In this document: positions 37,819 through 48,000 of the stretch, piece by piece
Numbering within the stretch: position 1 is the stretch's first letter
Layout of the letters: each line of letters opens with the position of its first letter
Origin: Roseovarius sp. S88
Lineage (GTDB): Bacteria; Pseudomonadota; Alphaproteobacteria; Rhodobacterales; Rhodobacteraceae
Direction: 5' to 3'
NCBI RefSeq assembly: GCF_037023735.1
Contig: NZ_CP146069.1
Coordinates: forward strand, 62,001-126,000
DNA: 64,000 bases
Program-made: the position numbers and the translations under genes
The notes under the pieces: generated by a model
What the model saw: only the letters and a program-made list of their open reading frames with translations
Databases searched by the model: none
What the model was told of the DNA's origin: nothing

Positions 37819-39336
37819 TCAATACCATGCCTCGGGAATCTCTGACTTGCGACGGGAAATATAGTCTCGAAGCGCCTCATCCACCGCTTCATCAAGAGGT
37901 GGAGCTTCGTAGGCGGTCAACATTGTGGTCCAGCGCTCATAGGCACGGCGGCGCATGTCTTTTGACCCGCCTTCCTCCCAGCTCTCGACATTCTCGCTGT
38001 CACTCAACGCTGGTTCGTAGAACGCAGTCGTGTAGTTGCGCATCGTGTGGCCACATCCAAGGAAGTGTCCTGCCGGTGCCACTTCTTCATAAGCGTCGCG
38101 CGCCAGTGCCTCGGGACTGGCGTCCAATCCATTCAGCAACTTTTGATAAGCGCCCAATCGGTCGGCATCCATCACCAACTTTTCAAACCCTGTACACAGC
38201 CCTCCTTCGAGCCAACCTGCCGCGTGCAGCACAAAATTTGCCCCCGCCAGTGCCGTTGAGTGCATACTGTCGGCACTTTCATAGGCTGCCTGCGCATCCT
38301 CTATCTTGCTTGCTGTCAATGACCCTCCGCAGCGCAAGGGCAATCCGACGCGCCTGGCCATCTGCCCAATTGCATAGTTGCTCATGACCGGCTCTGGCAT
38401 ACCAAAAGTCGGCGCGCCGCTTTTGAGGCTCATCGAGGAAAGAAAGTTGCCCAACACAAATGGCGCTCCAGGCCGCACGAGCTGAGAAAAGGCACAACAT
38501 ACCATCGCTTCTGCCATCGCCTGCGTCACACTGGCCGCCGTGCTCACCGGCCCCATGGCACCGGACAGAATGAACGGCACAACAACAATCCCCTGACCGC
38601 GTCCGCAATAGACCTGAATCGCCTGGCTCACCACTTTGTCCACCAAAAGCGGTGAGTTGGTATTCACATTCCCCATGATGACGCAGTTCTGGTCGAAAGC
38701 ATCCTTGCCATACAAAATCTCGGCCATATCCACGCTGTCCTGCGCGCGGCTCATCTCCGTAATCGCGCCAAGATGCGGTTTGTCCGACCGCGTCATATGC
38801 ATATACACCATATCAAGATGCCGATGGCTGACCGGCACGTCACACGGCTCACAAATCACAAGGCCCGTATGATGCAAATTCGGATGCATGTAGGCAAGCT
38901 TGACCAGCTTCTCAAAGCTCTCCATGTCGCCATAGCGCCGCCCACCCTCCAAATCGCGCACAAAAGGCGCGCCATAGATCGGTGCAAACACCTGGTTATT
39001 ACCACCAATAACAACGTTCCGCTCTGGATTCCGCGCAATTTGCGTGAATTCCGGTGGCGCAAGCCTGCAAAGCTCGCGAACGCGTGTGGCATCTATATGC
39101 ACCCTGTTGTCTTTAACCTCAGCACCGCCTTCTATCCAAATGCGGTGCGCCTCAGGATCATCGCGAAACTCGATCCCAACATTCTCGATCAGCCAATCAA
39201 CTTGAGCATCAAGAACTGCAAGCGTTTCGTCATCGATCACATCGAAAAGCGGCAGCTGTCTCTGCACATGGGGCGATGCAGGCACCGTGGTGTCTGCATT
39301 CAATCTATCGATGCGGGCACGTGCGCGTCTGGCCAT
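37819..39336 (-). CDS. Trimethylamine methyltransferase (MttB)-family protein, non-pyrrolysine
   Basis: A 505-residue TIM-barrel methyltransferase of the MttB superfamily. Relatives without pyrrolysine demethylate glycine betaine, proline betaine or carnitine, passing the methyl to a corrinoid protein. The frame is unbroken, with no internal amber codon. Conserved patches such as PVMSNYAIGQMARR and AGHFLGCGHTMRN are visible. No corrinoid protein or folate methyltransferase gene lies in the window, so its partners must be elsewhere. The start at 39336 follows AGGGAG. It heads the six-gene run and diverges from a LysR gene. Confidence 0.88.
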   Translation of the reverse strand: MARRARARIDRLNADTTVPASPHVQRQLPLFDVIDDETLAVLDAQVDWLIENVGIEFRDDPEAHRIWIEGGAEVKDNRVHIDATRVRELCRLAPPEFTQIARNPERNVVIGGNNQVFAPIYGAPFVRDLEGGRRYGDMESFEKLVKLAYMHPNLHHTGLVICEPCDVPVSHRHLDMVYMHMTRSDKPHLGAITEMSRAQDSVDMAEILYGKDAFDQNCVIMGNVNTNSPLLVDKVVSQAIQVYCGRGQGIVVVPFILSGAMGPVSTAASVTQAMAEAMVCCAFSQLVRPGAPFVLGNFLSSMSLKSGAPTFGMPEPVMSNYAIGQMARRVGLPLRCGGSLTASKIEDAQAAYESADSMHSTALAGANFVLHAAGWLEGGLCTGFEKLVMDADRLGAYQKLLNGLDASPEALARDAYEEVAPAGHFLGCGHTMRNYTTAFYEPALSDSENVESWEEGGSKDMRRRAYERWTTMLTAYEAPPLDEAVDEALRDYISRRKSEIPEAWY

Positions 39337-39408
39337 GTGGTACTCCCTAGCTTCCAATCAATCTATATCGCCACAGCAACTCTGTGATGCTTGAAAAAAT
39401 CAGGGTTT

Positions 39409-39429
39409 TGTATAACTTCAGATTATGCA
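39409..39429. promoter_or_regulatory. Candidate LysR-type binding site
   Basis: TGTATAA-N7-TTATGCA, matching at 6 of 7 positions, overlaps the LysR start codon in the divergent MttB/LysR region. It contains the T-N11-A pattern of LysR sites. It may serve autoregulation and control of the MttB run. Confidence 0.35.
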
Positions 39430-40321
39430 AAAGCTTTGGAAGCTAGTCTCATCTCCGCGCCACCTGCTTGTGTTTGAGGCCGCCGCACGTACCGGGTCTT
39501 TCACGAAGGCCGCACAAGAACTAAACGTTCAGCAACCCGCCGTATCCGCATCGATTAAACAACTTGAGCATTCCCTTGGTGTGCGCCTTTTTGATCGTGC
39601 GCATAGGTTAGTCACTTTGACCCACGCCGGAGAGCGACTTTTCAATGAGGTATCTTCAGCATTCGACCAAATCTACCGAACTGCGGAAATTCTGAGCAAC
39701 CGCAATCAACAAGCGCATGTGACACTTTCCGCATCCACCGCCTTTGCTCACTACTGGATGGTTCCAAGATTGGCGCAGTTTCATGAGGCGCACCCAAACA
39801 TAGACTTGAGATTGCAAACGTCCGAGCGCGAACCCGCAATCGGAAGCGACGGAGTTAGTCTTGCGATCCGCCGCGGAACCGGGGCATGGCCTGGCTGCGA
39901 CACCCACCTGATAGCACCGGAGATTATTATGCCCATTGCGGCACCTCGCGTAAACGCAGCTGCAATCAATCTCAAAACAGTGGCAAACCTTCTAAATGAG
40001 ACTTTGATTCACCTAGAAGAGCCAATTCGCGAGCGGCCAAGTTGGGTTGATTTCTTCGCGCACTGGAATGTGCCCTATGCAGAACCGAAAGTGGGTCTCA
40101 GGCTGAACGACTACGCACTTGTTCTTCAGGCGACTATTGCCGGCGAAGGATTTGCATTCGGTTGGCAGCATGTCACACAACAACTCATTTCACAGCGTCT
40201 CTTGGTTTCCAGGCCCGAATGGGCTTGGGAAACTGGCGCTGGATTCTACCTGGTTTGGTCAAACTCAGTACCTCTGAACCCACAAGAACAGGCTGTTAGG
40301 GATTGGCTGATCGACTTGTAA
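39425..40321 (+). CDS. LysR-family transcriptional regulator
   Basis: A 298-residue LysR regulator. The N-terminal helix-turn-helix (about residues 8-65) has TKAAQELNVQQPAVSASIKQLE, close to GcvA-like members, and a periplasmic-binding-type effector domain fills the rest. It diverges from the MttB gene with 88 bp between starts, the usual arrangement for a LysR and its target operon. It converges with the frameshifted hydantoinase gene. Confidence 0.9.
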   Translation: MQKLWKLVSSPRHLLVFEAAARTGSFTKAAQELNVQQPAVSASIKQLEHSLGVRLFDRAHRLVTLTHAGERLFNEVSSAFDQIYRTAEILSNRNQQAHVTLSASTAFAHYWMVPRLAQFHEAHPNIDLRLQTSEREPAIGSDGVSLAIRRGTGAWPGCDTHLIAPEIIMPIAAPRVNAAAINLKTVANLLNETLIHLEEPIRERPSWVDFFAHWNVPYAEPKVGLRLNDYALVLQATIAGEGFAFGWQHVTQQLISQRLLVSRPEWAWETGAGFYLVWSNSVPLNPQEQAVRDWLIDL

Positions 40322-40333
40322 AGTACGCCAGGT

Positions 40334-42335
40334 CTAGACCGCAATTCTGGGTCGCCCAGTTACCTCAACAGATATTTCGGCCTCCAAGAACATCTCGCGT
40401 GCCTCGGCCTCAGCTACTTTGACGTTGCGAGTCCTTTGCACTTGCAGATCCACTGCGCCTGAATCTTCCGCCTGTTGTCGCGCTGACGTCTCCAGAAATT
40501 GTTCCATTCTCGACATCGCGACTTCTGAATCCAAAAAATCCACAGGCCCAGTGTCAAGATGCACGCGAAACCGCCCTTCCGACGGGCTGGTTACCGTACC
40601 GTTGCGTCGAATGGTGACGCGACCAACCACTGCACCGATCGCGTTGGCAACTCCCGCGTGTTCCGGCAGGGTCATCTCGCACCCAAGGCGCTTACCAACA
40701 TTTGGATAGTAAGTCGCCGCAGAAGCGCCCAGGCCGACCACCGGTACATTCAGACCCGCATTGAGCCGGACAAGGCCTTTGTGTTGATCTAACCCTCTTT
40801 GCATCAACACATGCCGCGCCAACACATCTGTGGGCACCCCAAAATCGAACTCTTCTTCGGCAAAAGCAGTCTCTAACAGGGCCAAAGTAGTTTGTTCAAC
40901 CAGTCGATCGTAGATCATTAACGCCATGTTTTTCGAGATCTGGGCAAAGCTGATTGCCGCTTCCGGTGCGCTTTCTGCCGACAAGCGTCATGGCCTTCAG
41001 TGCCGCTGCTTGATCCCATGTGTCCAACTCACCCAAGACATGGCACGCATCTGACGGCGTAACGCCCGCCAATTGAACAACCCCACGATTGACCAAACGT
41101 CGAAGTGCAGAGCTCTCTAGTCGATTTTTTAGCACGGCTCCCACGAATTGCGGTCTTTCATCCAACCGTTCCAGCAACACTGCATCCTTTTGAGCCAATC
41201 CACTGGTTTCAGCGCCCGGCACCAAGCGCACAAATTGAGCGTCGTATTCACCAGGTGTTTCGTTCCGCAACTGATTATCAAGAACGGCGTGAACCCGCTC
41301 TGAATCTTCGCTCGCAATCAGGCTGATCGGCACAACACGCCGTGGGCCCAAGACAATGCCACCCGTGAGTCCCTCATCTTGGACATGCACTTCACTGTCC
41401 CCACCAAGGCCCGTTGTGCGCATCGCGACAGCCTCAACCATAGTGCGCCAGGGACCAACTCTGGCACCATAAGGATCAATGGTCGGCTGTCCGTTTCTTA
41501 AAACTGCAACATCCGTCGTCGTCCCGCCGATATCCGAGACCAGCGCATAGTCCATATTCGTCAACCACTGCGCGCCTACGATACTCGCCGCCGGACCACT
41601 CAAAATGGTCTCAATCGGGCGCTCTTTGGCTTGCTCTGCTGAAATCAACGCACCATCACCCCGAACCACCATCAACGGCGCTTCGATCCCCAGATGGTTG
41701 AGCGTTTCGTCCATTTTTTCGATCAGGCGAGAAATCATCCCGATCAGGCGAGCGTTCAACACAGCGGTGAGGGCACGTTTGGGTCCGTTAAGCTTGGCTG
41801 AAAGATGGTGCGAGCAGCTCACAGGTTTGCCAGTTTTGTCTCGGATAAGCTCTGCTGCACGCAGTTCATGGGCCGGGTTTCTTGTGGCAAACTGACTTGC
41901 CACTGCGTAAGCGGAAGCCTCAATATCAGAGTCTAACCAAGCCAAAAGACCAGTTTCGTCAAACGCGGTTTTTTCGCTGCCAGCGTGGTTGTGCCCCCCA
42001 GTCAGGACAATCGACGGGTCGCCCGCCAACGCTTCGGCCAACCCTTGTGTGCCAAGATCGCTTTCCTTAAACCCAATGTAAACCAATCCGATGCGCCCGC
42101 CTTGACCTTCAACCAAAGCATTGGTTGCTAGCGTCGTCGATAGGGACGCAAGTGCAATTTCATGTGGCGCGACGGCGCCTTGTTTCAAAACAGCTCTGAT
42201 TGCTTCACCAATCCCTAACGACAAATCTTGCCGCGTCGTCAAAGCTTTGCTGCTGGCGATCACTTGCTCTTCGTCGCGCAAAAGCACGGCATCGGTATAG
42301 GTTCCACCGGTATCAACGCCGAGAAGCACTGGCAT
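40334..42335 (-). pseudogene. Hydantoinase/oxoprolinase HyuA-type protein, frameshifted
   Basis: The gene encodes a HyuA-type ATP-dependent hydrolase or carboxylase subunit, with VDTGGTYTDAV near the start and SDIGGTTTDVAV in the middle, both ATP-binding motifs. The reading frame breaks in a run of five A on the minus strand (40929-40933): the first frame stops at 40896 and the rest continues in another frame to 40334. Removing one A restores 666 residues without a break. The start at 42335 follows AGAGGA. No HyuB gene is next to it. The gene could be decaying, slip in expression, or the extra A could be a sequencing error. Confidence 0.75.
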
Positions 42336-42379
42336 GAAAAATCCTCTAGTGTTTGGACTGGTGTAGCGTCTACAGAGTG

Positions 42380-43432
42380 TTATTCCAGCCCATTTGCGGC
42401 ATTCTGCAGTCGCAGAACAGCCCATCGCGCGGCATCTGCTACCGTTGCGTCCGCATCATCGCAAAGCACTTGAGCAACTTGGCTCAAGTCTGCCTCTCTA
42501 GAATTTCCAATGGCATAGAGAACATTGCGCACCAACCGATTTCGTCCGATCCTTTTGATGGGGCTACCTGAAAACAACTTTCGAAAATCAACATCATCCA
42601 AGCTTGCAAGCTCTGCAAGCTTCGGTTTCTTCAGGTCTTCCCGAGCGTGATACCGCATCTCATGTGCTTCGATTGCAAACTTGTTCCAGGGACACACCGC
42701 AAGACAATCGTCACACCCATAAATCCGATTGCCCATCTTACTTCGAAGTTCTTCCTCCACAGGTCCTTTGTGCTCAATCGTCAGATATGAAATACATCGC
42801 CGTGCATCGAGCTGGTAAGGCGCCGGAAATGCATCCGTGGGGCAAATGTCCAGACAAGCCTGACACGACCCGCAATGGTCGATCTCAGGTGAATCAGTCT
42901 CTATTTCCAACGTTGAAAAAATCGACCCAATAAAGAACCAACTCCCAAGTTCGCGACTGACCAGATTGGTGTGTTTCCCTTGCCATCCAAGCCCCGCCGC
43001 CTGTCCCAATGGCTTCTCCGCGACAGGGGCCGTGTCCACGAATACCTTGACGTCGCCCCCGGCCTCAGCAATCAGCCATCGCGCCAGCCGCTTGAGGCGC
43101 TTCTTGACCACATCATGATAATCCTTGTTGCGCGCATAAACCGAGATCGTCGCAAGCTCAGGATCATCCAGGGTCACCAAAGGATCCTCAGCCGGCGTAT
43201 AACTTTCGGCCAATACGATCACAGACCGAGCCTCTGGCCACAGCGCACTCGGGTCCCCTCTCCAATTCGCGCGATCCGCAAGCCACGCCATTTGCCCGTG
43301 ATACCCCTTATCCAGAAACGCCGCTAACCGATCTGGCACCTGCGGCGCATCCGTAGGACGACACACACGACAGGCGTCGAACCCTTCGACAAGGGACTGC
43401 GCCACCAAACGCTGTTTTACGCTGTCTTTCAT
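42380..43432 (-). CDS. queG: Epoxyqueuosine reductase QueG
   Basis: Reduces epoxyqueuosine to queuosine in tRNA, using cobalamin and two 4Fe-4S clusters. The protein has 350 residues. The cluster motifs are [12 protein letters not shown] (about residues 184-195) and [13 protein letters not shown] (about 234-246). A HEAT-like repeat region ends the protein ([10 protein letters not shown]). The start at 43432 lies within a leader repeat also seen before kbl. It is 54 bp after the GST gene and may be cotranscribed with it. Confidence 0.95.
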   Translation of the reverse strand: MKDSVKQRLVAQSLVEGFDACRVCRPTDAPQVPDRLAAFLDKGYHGQMAWLADRANWRGDPSALWPEARSVIVLAESYTPAEDPLVTLDDPELATISVYARNKDYHDVVKKRLKRLARWLIAEAGGDVKVFVDTAPVAEKPLGQAAGLGWQGKHTNLVSRELGSWFFIGSIFSTLEIETDSPEIDHCGSCQACLDICPTDAFPAPYQLDARRCISYLTIEHKGPVEEELRSKMGNRIYGCDDCLAVCPWNKFAIEAHEMRYHAREDLKKPKLAELASLDDVDFRKLFSGSPIKRIGRNRLVRNVLYAIGNSREADLSQVAQVLCDDADATVADAARWAVLRLQNAANGLE

Positions 43433-43486
43433 TGTTCCAGAAAATACTCTGGGGTGAGGCCGCAGGCCGAGGGGCAACGCCCCTTT
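43430..43486 (-). repeat. Leader repeat, copy 2, with hairpins (before queG)
   Basis: On the minus strand the gap between the GST gene and queG holds AGGGGCGTTGCCCCT, a perfect hairpin, then GGCCTGCGGCC, then the core ACCCCAGAGTATTTTCTGG followed by AACAATG, where ATG is the queG start. The core recurs before kbl (37776-37800). Confidence 0.6.
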
Positions 43487-44152
43487 CTAGAAATCCAGAT
43501 CAGCATAATGCGCAGGCGGCGGAAAGCCCGGAACCTGATCCGCAAGAATACTGCGAAACGCTGGCCGGGACTTGATCTTGGCGTACCAATCCTTGACCGT
43601 CTCAGATCTGTTCCAATCCACATCTGAGATGTAATCAAGGCTCGAAATATGAGCCGCCGCAGCAAAGTCGGCCATAGTCATCACATCTCCGGCCAGCCAT
43701 CGACGGCGATCCAGCAACCAGGTCATGTAATCCAAATGAAACTTTATCGCCTTTGCCCCGGCTTTGACATTCGTGCTGTCGGGAAATCCCTGGCCCATGA
43801 CCTTTTTGTTGACGCGCTCATACAACAGCTTCGACGTCACTTCGCTATGAAATTTGTCATCGAACCACGCCACAATGCGGCGCACTTCGAACTTGGCTTC
43901 ATGCCCTTTCGGCATCAGCGCAGGTTCGGGGTACTTTCCCTCAAGATACTCGCAAATTGGCGTACTCTCCGACATTGTCATGTTGTCGATCTTGAGCACC
44001 GGAACTTTGCCCGCCGGATTGCGCCTTAGAAAATCAGCATCAGCTTCCCAATAGCGCTCTTCAGCCAATTCACATTCGATCTTTTTCTCCGCCAAAACCA
44101 GGCGGACTTTTCTGCAAAAGGGGGAAAGCGGCACGTGATACAGCTTGGCCAT
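43487..44152 (-). CDS. Glutathione S-transferase-family protein
   Basis: A 221-residue GST. The thioredoxin-like N-terminal domain has the active-site region SPFCRKVRLVL (residues 8-18) with a cysteine, and NPAGKVPVLKID and SESTPICEYLE bind glutathione. The all-helical domain follows, with MTMADFAAAAHIS. The start at 44152 is chosen over one 36 bases upstream because the fold begins right after it. It lies between mtgA and queG on the same strand. The substrate is unknown. Confidence 0.9.
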   Translation of the reverse strand: MAKLYHVPLSPFCRKVRLVLAEKKIECELAEERYWEADADFLRRNPAGKVPVLKIDNMTMSESTPICEYLEGKYPEPALMPKGHEAKFEVRRIVAWFDDKFHSEVTSKLLYERVNKKVMGQGFPDSTNVKAGAKAIKFHLDYMTWLLDRRRWLAGDVMTMADFAAAAHISSLDYISDVDWNRSETVKDWYAKIKSRPAFRSILADQVPGFPPPAHYADLDF

Positions 44153-44209
44153 GCGAATTCCGGATATTGGACGTAAACTGCCCCTCAATGCCCCGTTTGC
44201 GACCGTATT

Positions 44210-44944
44210 TCAATCCTCGAAACACGCAGCACGCCCATCGCGGCGGATCGTGGCCGCGCCGTCCCGCACTTGTCGCGCTCGTTTTCGAACGAAATTGTTG
44301 GGTTTTGCCGCTGAGCGTTCTTTTGGATTGGGAAGGATCGCAGCGAGCAGCGCTGCTTGCTGCTCGCTTAGATCTTCAGGACCAGTATTGAAATAGTGGC
44401 GTGATGCCGCCTCAACGCCAAATACCCCATCATCAAACTCAGCCACGTTCAAGTAAACCTCAAGAATACGCCGTTTTGACCAAAAGGTTTCCACCATAGG
44501 CGTGATCAACGCCTCAAACGCTTTACGTGACCAACTTCGACCATGCCACAGGTAGACGTTTTTGACGACTTGTTGGGAGAGGGTCGACGCACCGCGTCGT
44601 GCACCATCTTCCAATGCGGTGCGAATGGCTTTCATGTCAAAGCCCCAGTGCAAACAGAAATTCGCATCTTCGGCCGCCACAACCGACCGCGGCACAGCGT
44701 CTGACATCTCTTCAATAGGTACCCATTGGTGATCTATCCCGGAAAGACGAGAGGATTCTTGCGCCATATAAAGCGTCCGAGGCGGATCCAGATATCCATG
44801 TGCCGCCACAGTCGCACACACAATCACTGTTACAATTATCGCACCTCGCAGAACCCAACGCCAAATCCAGCGCACAGGGGCAAGCATGCGATCAATCAGG
44901 CGTGCAGGAAGACTGGGCTTTGGTTTGGGTTTACGTTTCGCCAT
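44210..44944 (-). CDS. mtgA: Monofunctional peptidoglycan glycosyltransferase MtgA
   Basis: Polymerises lipid II into glycan strands at the inner membrane. The protein has 244 residues: a basic N-terminus, one membrane segment (about residues 31-52), and a GT51 domain. The catalytic motif is EDANFCLHWGFD, and the second motif reads RRGASTLSQQVVKN. RRILEVYLNVAEFDDGVFG completes the fold. Length fits MtgA rather than a bifunctional penicillin-binding protein. Confidence 0.93.
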   Translation of the reverse strand: MAKRKPKPKPSLPARLIDRMLAPVRWIWRWVLRGAIIVTVIVCATVAAHGYLDPPRTLYMAQESSRLSGIDHQWVPIEEMSDAVPRSVVAAEDANFCLHWGFDMKAIRTALEDGARRGASTLSQQVVKNVYLWHGRSWSRKAFEALITPMVETFWSKRRILEVYLNVAEFDDGVFGVEAASRHYFNTGPEDLSEQQAALLAAILPNPKERSAAKPNNFVRKRARQVRDGAATIRRDGRAACFED

Positions 44945-45003
44945 CTACGTCAGCTATACCGCAGCAATCCGGTGGCCGGTCAATCCGCTGATCACGTCGT
45001 CAC

Positions 45004-45041
45004 AAAAAAAGGATGGCCATGTGCTGAATTCACCGCCATCC
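45004..45041 (-). terminator. Terminator of gltB
   Basis: On the minus strand GGATGGC pairs with GCCATCC and is followed by seven T (complement of 45004-45010). It lies 17 bp after the gltB stop codon and before mtgA. Confidence 0.88.
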
Positions 45042-45057
45042 GCCGTGGCAACAGAGC

Positions 45058-48000
45058 CTATTCCGCCGGAATCGCATCTTCATCAAAACCAAGAGGGTGC
45101 TCAAGCTTATCAAGCATTTCTTTCGGACAGACCTGAACAAAATTCTCGCGCTCCAGATCCCAGTACTGCAGGATATTTTGCGCAATCTGGCTACCTGTTT
45201 CCGACGCATGCCGCTCGATCATTTCCTCAAGTTGATTGATCCAATACTGCTCGCGCACCGGACAGGTCACAACTGTTTCCCGGTTGATCAGTTTATCAGC
45301 CAAGTTGTGCGGGTCATATAGATATGCCATCCCACCCGTCATGCCTGCCGCAAAATTTGCGCCCACTGAACCAAGGATAACAGCAATACCGCCAGTCATA
45401 TATTCGCAACCATTCGAACCGCAGCCTTCGATGACCACCTTGGCACCCGAGTTGCGAACAGCAAACCGCTCACCGGCTCGACCCGAAGCAAAGAGATACC
45501 CATCCGTCGCCCCATAGAGCACAGTGTTGCCGATAATGGTGTTACTGGCCGCCTCAAGTGGGCTCGTCATAGGCGGACGCACAACAATCGTGGCGCCGGA
45601 TAATCCTTTGCCGACATAGTCATTGGCATCGCCCGAAACTTCGATCTTTAACCCCGGCGCGCCGAACGCGCCCAGTGATTGCCCTGCGCTACCGGTTAGC
45701 TTTACCGTCAGATGATTGGGTTGCAGCGCATTGCGCATGCCAAAATTGCGCACGATATGGCTCGAAACACGCGTGCCCACCGTTCGATGCGTGTTCTGCA
45801 CTGCGTAGTGAAGTTGCATCTTCTCACCGTCATTCAGGAACCGCGCAGCATCGCGTACGATCTCGGCGTCTAGCGTGTCAGGTACATCATTGCGCGGTCG
45901 GTTACGGTCAAAGGTGATGTGTCGCGCGCCATCCACTGAAATGAGCATTGGGTTGAGATCCAGATCATCCAGATGCGCGCTGCCCCGGCTCACTTGAGTG
46001 AGAAGATCAGGGCGACCAATCACCTCGTCCAGTGACCTCGCACCGATGCTCGCAAGGATTTCCCGCACTTCCTGCGCATAGAATGTGATCAGGTTCACGA
46101 CCTTATCCGCGTTTCCGGTGAACTTCGCGCGCAGGCTCTCATCCTGCGTACAAACACCGACTGGGCAGGTGTTGGATTGGCACTGACGCACCATAATACA
46201 CCCCATCGCAATCAACGCCGCCGTGCCGATTCCATATTCCTCAGCACCCATCATCGCAGCCATGACAATGTCACGCCCGGTCCGCAAACCACCATCGGTG
46301 CGCAGCGTGATCCGGTCGCGTAGATTGTTCATCGACAGCACCTGGTGCGCCTCGGTCAGGCCCATCTCCCACGGCAGGCCGGCATATTTGATCGAAGTCG
46401 CAGGCGACGCCCCCGTCCCGCCATTATGGCCGGAAATCAGGATCACATCGGCCTTCGCCTTGGCCACACCCGCAGCAATCGTGCCGACACCGGATTGCGA
46501 CACCAGCTTCACGCAGACCTTCACCGTCGGGTTGATCTGCTTCAGATCGTAGATCAGCTGCGCCAGATCCTCGATGGAGTAGATATCGTGGTGTGGCGGC
46601 GGTGAAATCAATGTCACGCCTTCCGTCGAATGCCGCAACCGGGCGATCAACTTAGTCACTTTCATGCCAGGCAACTGCCCACCCTCACCGGGTTTCGCAC
46701 CTTGCGCGACCTTGATCTCAAGCTCTTCGCACTGGTTGAGGTATTCCGCAGTCACCCCAAACCGGCCAGAGGCCACCTGCTTGATCTTCGCACTTGGATT
46801 GTCGCCATTTGGTTCCGGCACAAAATGCGCCGGGTCCTCGCCGCCCTCACCGCTGTCACTGCGCGCACCAATCCTGTTCATCGCTACGTTCAGTGTCTTG
46901 TGCGCCTCCGGGCTCAGCGCACCAAGCGACATACCGGGCGTCACAAAGCGTTTCCGAATGGCGGTCACACTTTCCACCTCTTCAATCGGAATTGCTTCTC
47001 CCATGGGCTTGATCGCCATCAAGTCCCGCAAATGAATGGGCGGATTGGCCTGCATCGCCTGGCTGTAACGCTGCCAAAGCTCATAGCTCGCCTTGTTGCA
47101 GGCCATCTGCATCATATGCATCGTCTGCGCGCCCCAGGCATGCGTTTCACCAGACTTACGCGCCTTGTAAAATCCACCGATTGGCAGCACATCTTTACCA
47201 CCCTGGAAGGCCTTTGCGTGTATCTCTTCCAGCTTGCCCTGAATACCGGATACACCAATGCCTGAAATCCGGCTGGTCAGTCCTGGAAAATACTCCGCAC
47301 ACATAGCTCGGCTCAGCCCCACGGCTTCAAAATTCAATCCGCCGCGATACGAAGAAATCACACTGATCCCCATCTTCGACATGATCTTCAGAAGGCCCTG
47401 ATCAATCGCCGTACGGTATCGAGCCACCGCTTCTGTCAAGGACCCGTCCAGAAGGCCGCGGTCAATCCGGTCCGCCAAACTATCTTCAGCAAGATACGGA
47501 TTCACCACCGTCGCACCGGCACCGATCAGAACGGCAAAGTAGTGCGGGTCAATACATTCCGCAGATCTCACGTTAAGGCTGGTAAATGTCCGCAATCCTT
47601 CTCGCGTCAAATGGCCATGCACCGCACTTGTCGCCAGGATCATCGGCATCCCAATTCGGGTTTCATTCACATTCTGATCCGTCAGAACGATATGCCCCGT
47701 GCCCGACCGCACGGCATCTTCCGCTTCGGCGCGAATGCGTTGAAGGCCCGCCTGCAAAGCTCCTTTTCCAGCCTCGAAAGTACAGTCAATAACCGCGGTT
47801 TCAGCATTGAAACTTTCTAGCAATACATCCCACTGCGCGTTCCCAACAAACGGACTTTCCAGAACGATAATCTCGGTCTGGCTGCTGGACTCGTCCAACA
47901 CGTTCTTGAGATTTCCAAACCTGGTCTTCAGACTCATCACCCGGTATTCGCGCAAACTGTCGATGGGTGGATTGGTCACCTGACTAAAATTCTGACGGAA

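Noticed and set aside
37819..39357. Pyrrolysine-containing trimethylamine methyltransferase
   Set aside because: The frame has no internal amber codon and no pyl genes are near, so it is a non-pyrrolysine family member.
40334..42425. Two separate hydantoinase genes (HyuA and HyuB)
   Set aside because: The second piece continues the HyuA C-terminus in another frame and overlaps the first by 89 bp; one base change joins them, and it has no HyuB features.
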